Origin: Mumia sp. Pv4-285
Lineage (GTDB): Bacteria > Actinomycetota > Actinomycetes > Propionibacteriales > Nocardioidaceae
NCBI RefSeq assembly: GCF_041320275.1
Contig: NZ_CP162023.1
Coordinates: 1,488,001 to 1,552,000 of the forward strand
Length of the DNA stretch: 64,000 nucleotides
Direction of reading: 5' to 3'
The translations under genes and the position numbers were made by a program. The notes below the pieces were generated by a model. That model saw only the letters and a program-made list of their open reading frames with translations. It had not been told where the DNA came from and did no database searches. Of this stretch, positions 47,349-56,214 are shown piece after piece; within the stretch, counting starts at the first letter, position 1, and the number at the start of each line of letters is the position of its first letter.

Positions 47349-48656
47349 CTACTTGTCGTCCTCCGCGAGGTCGGCGGCAGCCGGTCCGCCGAGCTTCGCG
47401 CGCGGGACGGAGCGGTCGGCCGACGGGCGGTCGACCGGTGCGATCTCGGTGGGCTCCTCGACGGCGATGTCCTCGACGGCGGCCTCGGCCTCGACGACGA
47501 CCTCCTCGACGGCTGCGACGAGCTCGGCCGCGGCCGGCTCGGACGCACCGGCAGGCGCCTGGACCGAGACATCGGCTTCGGCATCGTTGTCGAGTGCGTC
47601 GAGCCCGGCGAAGGAGCCGATGACCTCGCGCAGCTTGGTCAGCTGGCTCTTGACCGCATCACGCTTGGCGACGAGCGTGTCGAGCTCGTGCCGGACCGAC
47701 GAGATCTGCTTCTCGGCGTCAGCGCGGGCCTGCGCCAGCGAGTGCTCGGACTGCGTCCGGGCGGTGTGCATGATCTGCTCGGCCTCGCGTCGTGAGCGGG
47801 CGACCATGCGCTCGGACTCGGCCTTGGTCTCCTCGCGGCGCTTGGTCGCGGCGGCGATCGCCTCGCGAGCACGGCTCTCCGCGGCGGAGGCACGGGACTC
47901 GGCGTCGGCGATCATCTTGGAGGTCTGCTCGGTGGCGACGGCGTGGGACTCGGTCGCCTCCTTGGCCATCCGCTCCCGCTCGAGCGCGAGGACCCGGCGG
48001 GCCTCGGTGAGCTCGCGGTCGGCGGCCGCGCGGACCTGCTCGGCCTCGCGCGTCGCGCTGAGGCGAGCGGAGCTGGCAGCCTGGTTGGCGGCGAGCTCGA
48101 TCTGGTCAGCCTCGCGCTTGGCCTTGGCGAGGACGTCCTCGGCCTCGGCCAGCGCCAGCGCGCGCTCGCTCTCGGCCTCGGCCAGGAGACGCTCGCGCGT
48201 CTCCTCGACGTCGGCGAGCTGGACGGCGCGGAGATCGTCGGCCTCCTTGGCGGCGGCCGCCTTGATGGCACCGGCCTCGGACTCGGCGAGGCGGCGTACG
48301 TCCTCGGCCTCGCGCTTGGCGCGGTCGAGCATCTCGGAGGACTGCTGCTCCGCGAGGCCGAGCAGCTCGGCTGCGCGGCCACCGAGCCCGGCGTAGCTGG
48401 GCTTGCTCGCCTCGGTGAGCTGGCCGCGAAGGCCCGCGATCTCGGCCTCGAGGGCGCCGGCCCTCGACTCGGCCGACTGGGCCGCGGCCTTGGCGCGGGA
48501 GACCTCGGCCCGGTTCTGGGAGAGGAATGCGTCGACAGCGTCCTTGTCGTAGCCGCCGCGGCGGACCAGCGGGAAGCCGGCCCCCGTAGCCGGATTGCCG
48601 GTCGCACGGGCGAACTGGTCGCCGTCGTTGGTCACGCTGTCATGAGGGTCTGACAT
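47349..48656 (-). CDS. DivIVA/Scy-FilP type coiled-coil protein
   Basis: 435 aa. A short N-terminal DivIVA-like segment (FPLVRRGGYDKDAVDAFLSQ) followed by about 290 residues of nearly continuous Ala/Glu/Arg-rich coiled coil, and an acidic C-terminal tail. In Streptomyces, homologous scy/filP genes organise polar growth and lie beside the epimerase-thiolase-meaB genes, which are also near here. ATG 48656 begins the conserved N-terminus. Strong amino-acid bias makes the antisense frames open as well. Confidence 0.85.
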   Translation of the reverse strand: MSDPHDSVTNDGDQFARATGNPATGAGFPLVRRGGYDKDAVDAFLSQNRAEVSRAKAAAQSAESRAGALEAEIAGLRGQLTEASKPSYAGLGGRAAELLGLAEQQSSEMLDRAKREAEDVRRLAESEAGAIKAAAAKEADDLRAVQLADVEETRERLLAEAESERALALAEAEDVLAKAKREADQIELAANQAASSARLSATREAEQVRAAADRELTEARRVLALERERMAKEATESHAVATEQTSKMIADAESRASAAESRAREAIAAATKRREETKAESERMVARSRREAEQIMHTARTQSEHSLAQARADAEKQISSVRHELDTLVAKRDAVKSQLTKLREVIGSFAGLDALDNDAEADVSVQAPAGASEPAAAELVAAVEEVVVEAEAAVEDIAVEEPTEIAPVDRPSADRSVPRAKLGGPAAADLAEDDK

Positions 48657-48675
48657 GGAATGCCTTCGGTCGTAG

Positions 48676-48723
48676 TTCGGGGGGAGGTCGCTCGGCAAAG
48701 CGTAGCGCGACCGACCCCCCGAA
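48676..48723 (-). terminator. Long hairpin terminator of ccr
   Basis: Outer arms TTCGGGGGG (48676-48684) and CCCCCCGAA (48715-48723), inner arms GGTCGC (48686-48691) and GCGACC (48707-48712), 15 pairs in total. It lies just after the ccr stop and before the coiled-coil gene on the same strand, separating the two transcripts. Confidence 0.75.
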
Positions 48724-48731
48724 CTCACCAC

Positions 48732-50069
48732 TCAGATGCCGCGAAAACGGTTGATCTCCGTCAGGTGCTTCGCACGCTTCTCGTCGTTGCGCACGCCGAG
48801 GCCCTCCTCGGGCGAGAGGCAGAGCACACCGACCTTGCCCTGGTGGGCGTTCCGGTGCACGTCGAGGGCGGCCTGGCCGGTCTCGTCGAGGCTGTAGACC
48901 TTGGAGACGGTCGGGTGGACCATGCCCTTGTCGATGAGGCGGTTGGCCTCCCACGCCTCGCGGTAGTTCGCGAAGTGCGAGCTCAGGATGTTCTTGAGGT
49001 TCATCCAGAGGTAGCGGTTGTCGTACTGGTGCATGTAACCCGACGTCGACGCGCAGGTGACGATGGTGCCGCCCTTGCGTGCGACGTAGACGCTGGCGCC
49101 GAACGTCTCGCGACCCGGGTGCTCGAACACGATGTCGGGATCGTCGCCACCGGTGAGCTCGCGGATCTTGGAGCCGAGGCGCTTCCACTCGCGCGGATCC
49201 TGCTCGTGCTCGTCCTTCCAGAACTTGTAGCCCTCGGCCGAGCGGTCGATGACCAGCTCGGCTCCCATCGAGCGTACGATCTCGGCCTTCTCGGGCGAGG
49301 AGACGACGCACACCGGCGTCGCGCCTCCGTTGAGCGCGAACTGCGTGGCGTACGACCCGAGGCCGCCCGAGGCTCCCCAGATCAGGACGGTGTCGCCCTG
49401 CTTCATCGCCGCGCCGTTCTTGGAGACCAGCTGGCGGTACGCGGTGGAGTTCACCAGGCCGGGGCTGGCGGCCTCCTCCCACGAGAGGTGGTCGGGCTTG
49501 GGCATCAGCTGGTTCGCCTTGACGATCGCCAGCTCCGCGAGGCCACCGAAGTTGGTCTCGAAGCCCCAGATGCGCTGCTCGGGGTCCATCATCGTGTCGT
49601 TGTGGCCGTCGGGGCTCTCGAGCTCGACCGACAGGCAGTGGGCGACGACCTCCTGCCCTGCCTTCCAGGCGTTGACACCGGGACCGGTGCGAAGGACGAC
49701 GCCGGCGAGGTCGGAGCCGACCACGTGGTAGGGGAGGTCGTGGCGCTTCGTGTACTCGGAGAGGCGCCCGTACCGCTCGAGGAACCCGAAGGTCGAGACC
49801 GGCTCGAAGATCGAGGTCCAGACGGTGTTGTAGTTGATCGAGCTCGCCATCACCGCGACCAGGGCCTCACCCGGCGCCAGCTCTGGGACTGGTACGTCGT
49901 CGAGGTGCAGGCTCTTGCGAGGGTCCTTGTCGCGGGTGGCCAGCCCCTCGAACATGTCGGTCTCGTCCTTGTGGACGGTGACACCCCGGTAGGTCTCCGG
50001 GATGGCGATGTTCGCGAAGTCCTCGCTCGAGGTGTCTCCCGCCATGATCGCGTCGAGAATGTGCTGCAC
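48732..50069 (-). CDS. ccr: Crotonyl-CoA carboxylase/reductase
   Basis: 445-aa medium-chain dehydrogenase/reductase that reductively carboxylates crotonyl-CoA with NADPH and CO2 to (2S)-ethylmalonyl-CoA. The groES-like domain carries YHVVGSDLAGVVLRTG, the nucleotide site is WGASGGLGSYATQFAL, and FEHPGRETFGASVY, YMHQYDNRYLWMNLK and SSHFANYREA are family hallmarks including the CO2-pocket region. GTG 50069 has GGAGGA five bases upstream. Expressed from a promoter with a CRP-like box and the TTAC palindrome. Product goes to the epimerase and MeaA. Confidence 0.95.
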   Translation of the reverse strand: MQHILDAIMAGDTSSEDFANIAIPETYRGVTVHKDETDMFEGLATRDKDPRKSLHLDDVPVPELAPGEALVAVMASSINYNTVWTSIFEPVSTFGFLERYGRLSEYTKRHDLPYHVVGSDLAGVVLRTGPGVNAWKAGQEVVAHCLSVELESPDGHNDTMMDPEQRIWGFETNFGGLAELAIVKANQLMPKPDHLSWEEAASPGLVNSTAYRQLVSKNGAAMKQGDTVLIWGASGGLGSYATQFALNGGATPVCVVSSPEKAEIVRSMGAELVIDRSAEGYKFWKDEHEQDPREWKRLGSKIRELTGGDDPDIVFEHPGRETFGASVYVARKGGTIVTCASTSGYMHQYDNRYLWMNLKNILSSHFANYREAWEANRLIDKGMVHPTVSKVYSLDETGQAALDVHRNAHQGKVGVLCLSPEEGLGVRNDEKRAKHLTEINRFRGI

Positions 50070-50109
50070 GTCGTCCTCCAGAATTGAGCGGCGCTCTTGC
50101 GTTACGCGG

Positions 50110-50158
50110 ATATTACTCATCGGTAATGGCCGTGGTGTACGAGTGTGACCGATGTCGC
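50110..50158 (-). promoter_or_regulatory. ccr promoter with near-CRP box and TTAC palindrome
   Basis: Read on the minus strand: GCGA-CATCGG-TCAC (50158-50145, one mismatch to GTGA-N6-TCAC), then ATTACCGATGAGTAAT (50127-50112), the best-formed copy of the palindrome, then TAATAT (50115-50110) as -10 overlapping its downstream end. The palindrome centre is 4.5 bp and the box centre 36.5 bp from the first -10 base. Confidence 0.7.
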
Positions 50159-50202
50159 CCCGCGGGGTGCGTCCGGAGCCGTGTGCCCGCATGATTCGTG
50201 AC

Positions 50203-50250
50203 CGGCGGGTATCCGCCGACAGTACCGCCCAGGTTCCCCGCCGGTAGCGT
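50203..50250 (+). promoter_or_regulatory. Hairpin and candidate promoter of pxpABC
   Basis: CGGCGG-GTAT-CCGCCG (50203-50218) is a perfect 6-bp hairpin; TAGCGT (50245-50250) is a possible -10 about 34 bp before pxpA. The hairpin may insulate the divergent ccr promoter or serve as an operator. Confidence 0.35.
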
Positions 50251-50283
50251 GGGTGGCGCGCGGAGCGAGGGGCCAGGAGAGAC

Positions 50284-51042
50284 GTGAACCAGATCGATCT
50301 CAACAGCGACGTCGGTGAGTCGTTCGGACGCTGGGAGCTGGGAGACGACGCTGCGATCCTCCGGCTCGTCACCAGCGCCAACGTCGCGTGCGGGTTCCAT
50401 GCAGGAGATCCGCGGACGCTGCGGCGTACGTGCGAGCTGGCCGCCGCGGGCGCGGTCACCGTGGGTGCGCAGGTCGGCTACCGCGACCTCGCGGGCTTCG
50501 GACGCCGGTTCATCGACGTGGACCCGGTCGAGCTGGCCGACGACGTGGTCTACCAGGTGGGTGGGCTCGACGGCGTCGCGCGGGTCGCCGGGACCGGCGT
50601 CCGCTACGTCAAGCCGCACGGCGCTCTCTACCACGCCACCGTGCACCACGACGGGCAGGCGCGAGCCGTCGCCGAGGCCGTCCGGGCGTACGACCCGTCG
50701 CTCCCGTTGCTCGGTCTGCCGGGCTCGCGGCTGCTGGCGTGGGGCGAGCGCCTGGGGTTGCGAACGGTCCGGGAGGCGTTCGCGGACCGCGCCTACACGC
50801 GGTCGGGGGAGCTGGTGCCGCGTACGCAGTCGGGCAGCGTCCTGCACGACGCCGCGCACGTCGCGGAGCGCGTTCTCCGGATGGTCACCGAAGGAGCGGT
50901 GGAGGCGATCGACGGGACCGACGTCCGCATCACGGCAGAGTCCGTCTGTGTGCACGGCGACACTCCGGGTGCCGTCACGATGGCCCGACGCGTCCGTGAG
51001 GTGCTCGAGGCCGCCGGGGTGACGCTCGGGGCGTTCGTGTGA
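50284..51042 (+). CDS. pxpA: 5-oxoprolinase subunit A
   Basis: 252 aa, LamB/YcsF family. [11 protein letters not shown] and [10 protein letters not shown] form the conserved N-terminal metal/active site; KPHGALYH follows. With PxpB and PxpC it hydrolyses 5-oxoproline to glutamate with ATP. AGGAGAG precedes GTG 50284. First of three overlapping genes. Confidence 0.95.
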   Translation: MNQIDLNSDVGESFGRWELGDDAAILRLVTSANVACGFHAGDPRTLRRTCELAAAGAVTVGAQVGYRDLAGFGRRFIDVDPVELADDVVYQVGGLDGVARVAGTGVRYVKPHGALYHATVHHDGQARAVAEAVRAYDPSLPLLGLPGSRLLAWGERLGLRTVREAFADRAYTRSGELVPRTQSGSVLHDAAHVAERVLRMVTEGAVEAIDGTDVRITAESVCVHGDTPGAVTMARRVREVLEAAGVTLGAFV

Positions 51043-51674
51043 GGGTCCGGCCCTACGGCGACCGCGCGCTGATCGTGGACCTGGACGACGCCGGGTCGGT
51101 GGTGACGTGGGCCGAGGCGGTGCGAGCGGCGTCGCTGGGGGGTGTGGCGGACGTCGTCCCGGCGGCGCGGACGGTCCTCGTCGTGTCCGAGGACGGGGCG
51201 GACGTGGCCGCACTCGCGACGTCTCTCCGTGGCATCGAGCCCGCGACGGCTGGACCGGGCGCGCCGACGGCGGACGCCGACGAGATCGTGGTGCGCGTCC
51301 GTTACGACGGTCCCGACCTCGCCGAGGTCGCCGACCTCACCGGTCTGGGCGTCCGCGGGGTGGTCGCTGCGCACACGGGCCGGCCGTGGCGGGTCGGCTT
51401 CGGGGGGTTCGCGCCGGGATTCGCCTACCTCGTCGGAGGCGACCCGCGCCTGGAGGTGCCGCGTCGCCCTCAGGCTCGTACGACCGTGCCGGCGGGTGCG
51501 GTCGGGCTCGCGGGGGAGTACTCGGGGATCTACCCGCGCACCTCACCGGGCGGCTGGCAGCTGATCGGGACGACCGACGCGGTGCTCTGGGACCTCGAAC
51601 GCGACCCGCCCGCGCTGCTGCGACCGGGCGCCGTGGTCCGGTTCGTGGAGGAGCAGAGCTTGGAGGAAGGGTGA
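51039..51674 (+). CDS. pxpB: 5-oxoprolinase subunit B (KipI family)
   Basis: 211 aa, AHS1/KipI domain. [12 protein letters not shown] at the N-terminus, GFAPGFAYL and [11 protein letters not shown] near the end. The start overlaps the pxpA stop by four bases, and the stop overlaps pxpC, so all three subunits are coupled. Confidence 0.94.
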   Translation: MRVRPYGDRALIVDLDDAGSVVTWAEAVRAASLGGVADVVPAARTVLVVSEDGADVAALATSLRGIEPATAGPGAPTADADEIVVRVRYDGPDLAEVADLTGLGVRGVVAAHTGRPWRVGFGGFAPGFAYLVGGDPRLEVPRRPQARTTVPAGAVGLAGEYSGIYPRTSPGGWQLIGTTDAVLWDLERDPPALLRPGAVVRFVEEQSLEEG

Positions 51675-52525
51675 CGGCGCTCGAGGTGGTGGGCAGTGGC
51701 CCGCTCGCGCTCGTGCAGGACGGCGGCCGGCCGGGGTGGTCGGCGATCGGGGTGGGCCGGTCCGGCGCGGCCGACCGGGCGTCGTACCGGCTGGCGAACC
51801 GACTGCTCGCCAACCCCGAGGGTGCCGCCGCGATCGAGGTGCTGCTCGGCGGGTTCGAGGCGGTCGCGCGCGACGGCGACCTGTGGGTCGCCGTCACCGG
51901 CGCACCCGCGTCCCTGACCGTCGGGTCGCGCGCCGCGGACCCGTATGCCGCGGTCGCGCTGCGCCAGGGCGAGCGGCTGCGACTGGGGACTCCGTCAGCG
52001 GGGCTGCGGTCGTACGTCGCCGTCAGGGGCGGTGTCGACGTGCCGCCGGTGCTCGGCTCGCGGAGCCGAGACGTGCTCGCCGAGATCGGTCCGGCGCCGC
52101 TCGCCGCGGGCGACCGGCTCCCCGTCGGGCCGACACCCACCGCCTACCCGCACGTCGACGCGGTGCCCGCGACGGCCTACGACGACGAGGTCCTGCTGCG
52201 GGTGGTGAGAGGCCCCCGCGACGACTGGGTCGCCGACGCGGACGCGCTCGTGTCGACGACCTGGCACGCCTCCGCGAACAGCGACCGCGTCGGGATGCGG
52301 CTCGACGGTGCGGCGATGTCCCTCGCGGACCCTCGCCGTCAGCTCCCGTCCGAGGGGGCGTGCCGCGGTGCGATCCAGGTGCCGCCGAGCGGGGAGCCGG
52401 TCGTGCTGCTCGCCGACCATCCCGTCACGGGCGGCTATCCGGTGGTCGGCGTCGTCGTGGACGCCGACGTCGACCGCGCGGCACAGGTACGCCCCGGCCA
52501 GCCGCTGCGCCTGCGGTGGGCGTGA
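51671..52525 (+). CDS. pxpC: 5-oxoprolinase subunit C (KipA family)
   Basis: 284 aa, AHS2/KipA domain. VQDGGRPGWSAIGVGRSGAADRAS and AVRGGVDVPPVLGSRS are the conserved parts; the C-terminal VLLADHPVTGGYPVVG is typical. GTG 51671 overlaps the pxpB stop. Convergent with the epimerase gene. Confidence 0.94.
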   Translation: MTALEVVGSGPLALVQDGGRPGWSAIGVGRSGAADRASYRLANRLLANPEGAAAIEVLLGGFEAVARDGDLWVAVTGAPASLTVGSRAADPYAAVALRQGERLRLGTPSAGLRSYVAVRGGVDVPPVLGSRSRDVLAEIGPAPLAAGDRLPVGPTPTAYPHVDAVPATAYDDEVLLRVVRGPRDDWVADADALVSTTWHASANSDRVGMRLDGAAMSLADPRRQLPSEGACRGAIQVPPSGEPVVLLADHPVTGGYPVVGVVVDADVDRAAQVRPGQPLRLRWA

Positions 52526-52547
52526 GCGCCGGGACGGGGCGTACGGG

Positions 52548-52985
52548 TCAGTGCGTGGTGTCGGCGGCGGGCTCGACGAGCTCCACCAGCACCCCGCCGG
52601 CGTCCTTGGGGTGCACGAAGTTGACCCGGCTGTCGGACGTGCCGCGCTTCGGCTGGTCGTACAGGAGACGCATGCCGCGGCTGCGGAGCACGTCACTCAC
52701 AGCGTCGAGGTCGCTCACGCGGTAGGCGAGCTGCTGGATGCCCGGGCCGTTGCGGGTGAGGAACTTCGCGATCGTCGACTGGTCCGAGAGCGGTGCGAGG
52801 AGCTGGATGCGCTGGTCGGTCTCGCCGACGGCGAGCATCGCCTCGCGGACCCCCTGCTCCTCGTTGATCTCCTCGTGCACCGAGTGCAGGCCGAAGACGT
52901 TGGCGTAGAACTCGAGCGCCTCGTCGAGGTCGGGCACCGCGATGCCGACGTGGTCGATGGCGATGAGCAGATGATCGGGAACCAT
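52548..52985 (-). CDS. mce: Methylmalonyl-CoA/ethylmalonyl-CoA epimerase
   Basis: 145-aa VOC-superfamily metalloenzyme. His12 (IDHVGIAV), Gln of GIQQLAYRV and a C-terminal Glu (VLVELVE) are the likely metal ligands. It interconverts the 2R and 2S forms of methylmalonyl- and ethylmalonyl-CoA, placing Ccr product in the form MeaA accepts. ATG 52985 lies seven bases after TAGGGT (minus strand): leaderless; GTG 52994 falls inside that hexamer. Divergent from the thiolase. Confidence 0.93.
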   Translation of the reverse strand: MVPDHLLIAIDHVGIAVPDLDEALEFYANVFGLHSVHEEINEEQGVREAMLAVGETDQRIQLLAPLSDQSTIAKFLTRNGPGIQQLAYRVSDLDAVSDVLRSRGMRLLYDQPKRGTSDSRVNFVHPKDAGGVLVELVEPAADTTH

Positions 52986-53036
52986 GCGAGGCACCCTAGG
53001 ACAGATCAGCGCCCGCGCGGCTCCCCGGGCGCCCCT

Positions 53037-53084
53037 GTGACCTTCCTCACCGCACGCGACGACGATGTTACGGGCGAGTATCGT
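53037..53084 (+). promoter_or_regulatory. Thiolase promoter with CRP-type box and TTAC palindrome
   Basis: GTGA-CCTTCC-TCAC (53037-53050) is a perfect box core. GTTACGGGCGAGTATC (53067-53082) is the palindrome, with TATCGT (53079-53084) as -10 overlapping its right half. Centres are 35.5 and 4.5 bp from the first -10 base. The divergent epimerase promoter is 40 bp away and could share the box. Confidence 0.65.
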
Positions 53085-53152
53085 GCTGGCAAGCCAACCG
53101 CGTTCCGCCGTCCTCGGCCGGCCCCGCGCCTCCCGCGCTCGAAGGAGTTCTC

Positions 53153-54343
53153 ATGTCTCGTCAGTCCGTCATCGTGGCCGGTGCCCGCACCCCGATCGGC
53201 CGACTCCTCGGTGGTCTCAAGTCGCAGTCCGCATCGGACCTGGGCGGCGTCGCGATCAAGGGTGCGCTCGAGAGGGCCGGCATCACCGGCGACCAGGTCG
53301 AGTACGTCATCATGGGCCAGGTCCTCGGCGCCGGCGCCGGTCAGGTGCCCGCCCGCCAGGCCGCGTACAAGGGCGGCATCCCGCTCGACGTCCCGGCGAT
53401 CACCATCAACAAGGTCTGTCTGTCCGGTCTCAACGCGATCGCGACGGCCGACCAGCTGATCCGCGCCGGCGAGTACGACGTCGTCGTCGCCGGCGGGCAG
53501 GAGTCGATGACCCAGGCGCCGCACCTCCTGAAGGGATCGCGCGAGGGATACAAGTACGGCGCACAGACGATCCTCGACCACATGGAGTACGACGGCCTCT
53601 GGGACGCGCTCACCGACCAGGCGATGGGCAAGCTCACCGAGTCGCGCAACGGCGAGGTCGACGCGCTCTCCCGCGAGGACCAGGACGCGTTCGGCGCCCG
53701 CTCGCACCAGCTCGCCGCCGCGGCGCAGAAGAACGGCGTCTTCGACGACGAGATCGTGCCGGTCGAGATCGCCGGACGTCGCGAGACCGTCACCGTGTCC
53801 ACCGACGAGGGCGTCCGTGGCGACACCACCGCCGAGACCCTCGGCAAGCTGCGTCCCGCCTTCGCGAAGGAAGGCACCATCACCGCCGGCACCGCGTCCC
53901 AGATCTCCGACGGCGCCTGCGCGGTCGTCGTCATGGCCAAGGAGAAGGCCGAGGAGCTGGGCCTCACCTGGATCGCCGAGATCGGTGCTGCCGGCTACGT
54001 CGCCGGGCCTGACTCCTCGCTGCAGATGCAGCCGGCCAACGCGATCGTCAAGGCCTGCGAGAAGGAAGGCATCGCACCCTCCGACCTCGACCTGGTCGAG
54101 ATCAACGAGGCGTTCGCCGCCGTCGGCATCGCCAGCCAGCGTGAGCTCGGCATCGATGAGGACAAGGTCAACGTCAACGGCGGCGCGATCTCGCTCGGTC
54201 ACCCGATCGGCATGAGTGGAGCCCGTGTCGTGCTGCACCTGGCGCTCGAGCTCGCCCGGCGCGGTGGCGGCACCGGCGCAGCCGCGCTCTGCGGTGGCGG
54301 CGGCCAGGGCGACGCGCTGATCATCCGCGTCCCGCAGCGCTGA
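53153..54343 (+). CDS. Acetyl-CoA C-acetyltransferase (thiolase)
   Basis: 396-aa degradative/biosynthetic thiolase II. Nucleophile Cys89 (NKVCLSG), His350 ([10 protein letters not shown]) and Cys380 (CGGGGQG). It condenses two acetyl-CoA to acetoacetyl-CoA, entry to the ethylmalonyl-CoA and polyhydroxybutyrate routes, or the reverse. GAAGGAG precedes ATG 53153; the 5' leader is about 60 bases. meaB follows after 38 bp. Confidence 0.95.
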   Translation: MSRQSVIVAGARTPIGRLLGGLKSQSASDLGGVAIKGALERAGITGDQVEYVIMGQVLGAGAGQVPARQAAYKGGIPLDVPAITINKVCLSGLNAIATADQLIRAGEYDVVVAGGQESMTQAPHLLKGSREGYKYGAQTILDHMEYDGLWDALTDQAMGKLTESRNGEVDALSREDQDAFGARSHQLAAAAQKNGVFDDEIVPVEIAGRRETVTVSTDEGVRGDTTAETLGKLRPAFAKEGTITAGTASQISDGACAVVVMAKEKAEELGLTWIAEIGAAGYVAGPDSSLQMQPANAIVKACEKEGIAPSDLDLVEINEAFAAVGIASQRELGIDEDKVNVNGGAISLGHPIGMSGARVVLHLALELARRGGGTGAAALCGGGGQGDALIIRVPQR

Positions 54344-54381
54344 CCGCGGCCCGGCGCCGTACGGAGGAGAGTGCCCGCTTG

Positions 54382-55338
54382 ATGGCACGTCGTACGGTCG
54401 CCGTCGACGAGCTCGTGACCCGAGCCGTCGACGGCGACCCCCGCGCGGTGGCACGCCTGATCTCGCTGGTCGAGGACGCGTCAGCGCTCCTGCCGGAGGT
54501 CAGCGCCGCGCTCGCCCCGCACCTCGGTCGCGCCCAGGTCATCGGGCTCACCGGCTCGCCCGGCGTCGGCAAGTCGACGACGACCGGAGCGCTGGTCGCA
54601 TCACTGCGAGCACAGGGTCGCAAGGTCGGCGTGCTGGCGGTGGACCCGACGTCGCCGTTCTCCGGCGGGGCGCTGCTCGGTGACCGCATCCGGATGCAGG
54701 ACCATGCGGGCGACCCCGGCGTGATCATCCGGTCGATGGCCACGCGCGGGCACCTCGGCGGACTCGCCTGGGCGGCGCCGCAGGCTCTGCGCGTCCTCGA
54801 CGCCGCCGGGTGCGACGTGATCCTGGTGGAGACCGTGGGAGTCGGGCAGTCCGAGGTCGAGATCTCGCGGCTCGCCGACACGACGGTCGTCCTCCTCGCG
54901 CCGGGGATGGGCGACGGCATCCAGGCGGCGAAGGCGGGCATCCTCGAGATCGCCGACGTCTACGTCGTCAACAAGGCCGACCGCGACGGCGCGAGCCAGG
55001 TGCGCCGCGAGCTCCGCGGCATGCTCTCTCTCACCCAGCGCCCGGACGGCGGATGGAAGCCGCCGATCGTCCTCACCGTCGCGTACCGGGAGGAGGGCAT
55101 CGACGAGGTGGTCGCCGCCCTCGACGCGCACCTGGGGCACCTGCGCGAGTCCGGAGAGCTCGGGCGTCGCCGGCTGCGGCGGACCCGCGACGAGATCGAG
55201 ACGGTGGCGACGACCGAGCTCCGGCAACGGTTCGAGGCGCTGCACGGCGACCGGCGGCTCGACGCGCTCGCTGCGGATGTCGTGGCCGGTCGCAGCGATC
55301 CCTTCGCCGCCGCGCGCGCCCTGCTCGGGGAGGTCTGA
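54382..55338 (+). CDS. meaB: MeaB-type GTPase, B12-mutase chaperone
   Basis: 318-aa G3E-family P-loop GTPase. Walker A GSPGVGKS with Lys64; VDPTSPFSGGALLGDRIRM and ETVGVGQSE are family hallmarks; NKAD gives guanine specificity. It protects or reactivates adenosylcobalamin mutases, here presumably MeaA and any methylmalonyl-CoA mutase elsewhere. Likely co-transcribed with the thiolase. ATG 54382 was preferred over TTG 54379; GGAGGAGA lies upstream. Confidence 0.94.
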   Translation: MARRTVAVDELVTRAVDGDPRAVARLISLVEDASALLPEVSAALAPHLGRAQVIGLTGSPGVGKSTTTGALVASLRAQGRKVGVLAVDPTSPFSGGALLGDRIRMQDHAGDPGVIIRSMATRGHLGGLAWAAPQALRVLDAAGCDVILVETVGVGQSEVEISRLADTTVVLLAPGMGDGIQAAKAGILEIADVYVVNKADRDGASQVRRELRGMLSLTQRPDGGWKPPIVLTVAYREEGIDEVVAALDAHLGHLRESGELGRRRLRRTRDEIETVATTELRQRFEALHGDRRLDALAADVVAGRSDPFAAARALLGEV

Positions 55339-55481
55339 GCCGCTCCCGAACGGCCGCGGCTGCACGTTGCGGCGAGGTGACCGGAAGCATCGCGGCGCGC
55401 CTGGCCACACGCCCCCGCCGAATCCGCTATAAACGACCGAGAGTGTGCCCCAGCATTCTGCCCCCGAGAAAGGCAGCAGTG

Positions 55482-55637
55482 GTGAAAAAGGCGATTCAGG
55501 TCGTCCTGGTGATCTTCGTGATCTATTTCCTGCTCACGAACCCCACCGGTGCTGCCAACGCGGTCGAGCAGATCTTCAACTGGATCGTCGACGCCCTCGG
55601 CGCGATCGCTTCATTCCTCCAGTCGCTGCTGAACTGA
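55482..55637 (+). CDS. Small membrane protein (51 aa)
   Basis: MKKAIQVVLVIFVIYFLLTN forms one membrane helix; the rest is an amphipathic helix with NAVEQIFNWIVDALGAIA. AAAGG is eight bases before GTG 55482, and TATAAA at 55428-55433 is a possible -10. The stop is ten bases before the PH-domain gene. AT content of the first codons is higher than its surroundings. Function unknown. Confidence 0.65.
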   Translation: MKKAIQVVLVIFVIYFLLTNPTGAANAVEQIFNWIVDALGAIASFLQSLLN

Positions 55638-55647
55638 AGGTCGTCCG

Positions 55648-56175
55648 GTGCTGCGTCAGGCCTTGCGCGTCGTGCCGGACCGCAACATCGGCAAGCACCT
55701 GCTCCTCGACGACGGCGAGCGCGTCAAGGACGTCGTGCGCCACCACTGGGTCTCTTTCGTCGGCCCGTACGCGATCGTGGCGGGTGGCGCGCTGCTGATC
55801 GTGCTGTTCCCGGTCATGCCGATCGATGCCGCGGGGTTCCTCGCGCTCGTCGGCATCGCCGTGATCGGGTACGGCATGTTCCGTGCCGCAGAACGGCACC
55901 TCGACGTCTTCGTGATCACCAACCACCGCGTGCTCAAGATCCGCGGTGTCTTCGAGGTGAAGGTCGCGACGATGCCGATGGCCCGAATCCTCGACATCAC
56001 CGTCGAGCGCACGGTGCTCGGCCGGATCCTCGGCTACGGCCACTTCGTGTTCGAGTCCGCGGCGCAGGCTCAGGGACTGCGCGACATCCGGTTCATCCCG
56101 GACCCGCTCGAGCGCGACCGTACGATCCAGCGCGCGCTCGTCGCGGCCGGCCTCCGCGGCCCCGCACCGCGCTGA
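55648..56175 (+). CDS. Bacterial PH-domain membrane protein
   Basis: 175 aa. Two membrane helices (about 40-58 and 62-76) then a bPH2/DUF304 domain (HLDVFVITNHRVLKIRGVF). Such proteins are membrane-anchored with unknown ligands. GTG 55648 starts ten bases after the small membrane protein, suggesting a two-gene operon. A hairpin follows. Confidence 0.85.
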   Translation: MLRQALRVVPDRNIGKHLLLDDGERVKDVVRHHWVSFVGPYAIVAGGALLIVLFPVMPIDAAGFLALVGIAVIGYGMFRAAERHLDVFVITNHRVLKIRGVFEVKVATMPMARILDITVERTVLGRILGYGHFVFESAAQAQGLRDIRFIPDPLERDRTIQRALVAAGLRGPAPR

Positions 56176-56177
56176 CT

Positions 56178-56207
56178 CCGTCCCGCCCCCGCTCGGGGAC
56201 GGGACGG
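56178..56207. terminator. Hairpin between convergent genes
   Basis: CCGTCCCG pairs with CGGGACGG (8 bp) around an inner CCCC/GGGG stem. It occupies the 39-bp space between the PH-domain gene and pepN, so it can stop both transcripts. Confidence 0.75.
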
Positions 56208-56214
56208 ACGCAGC

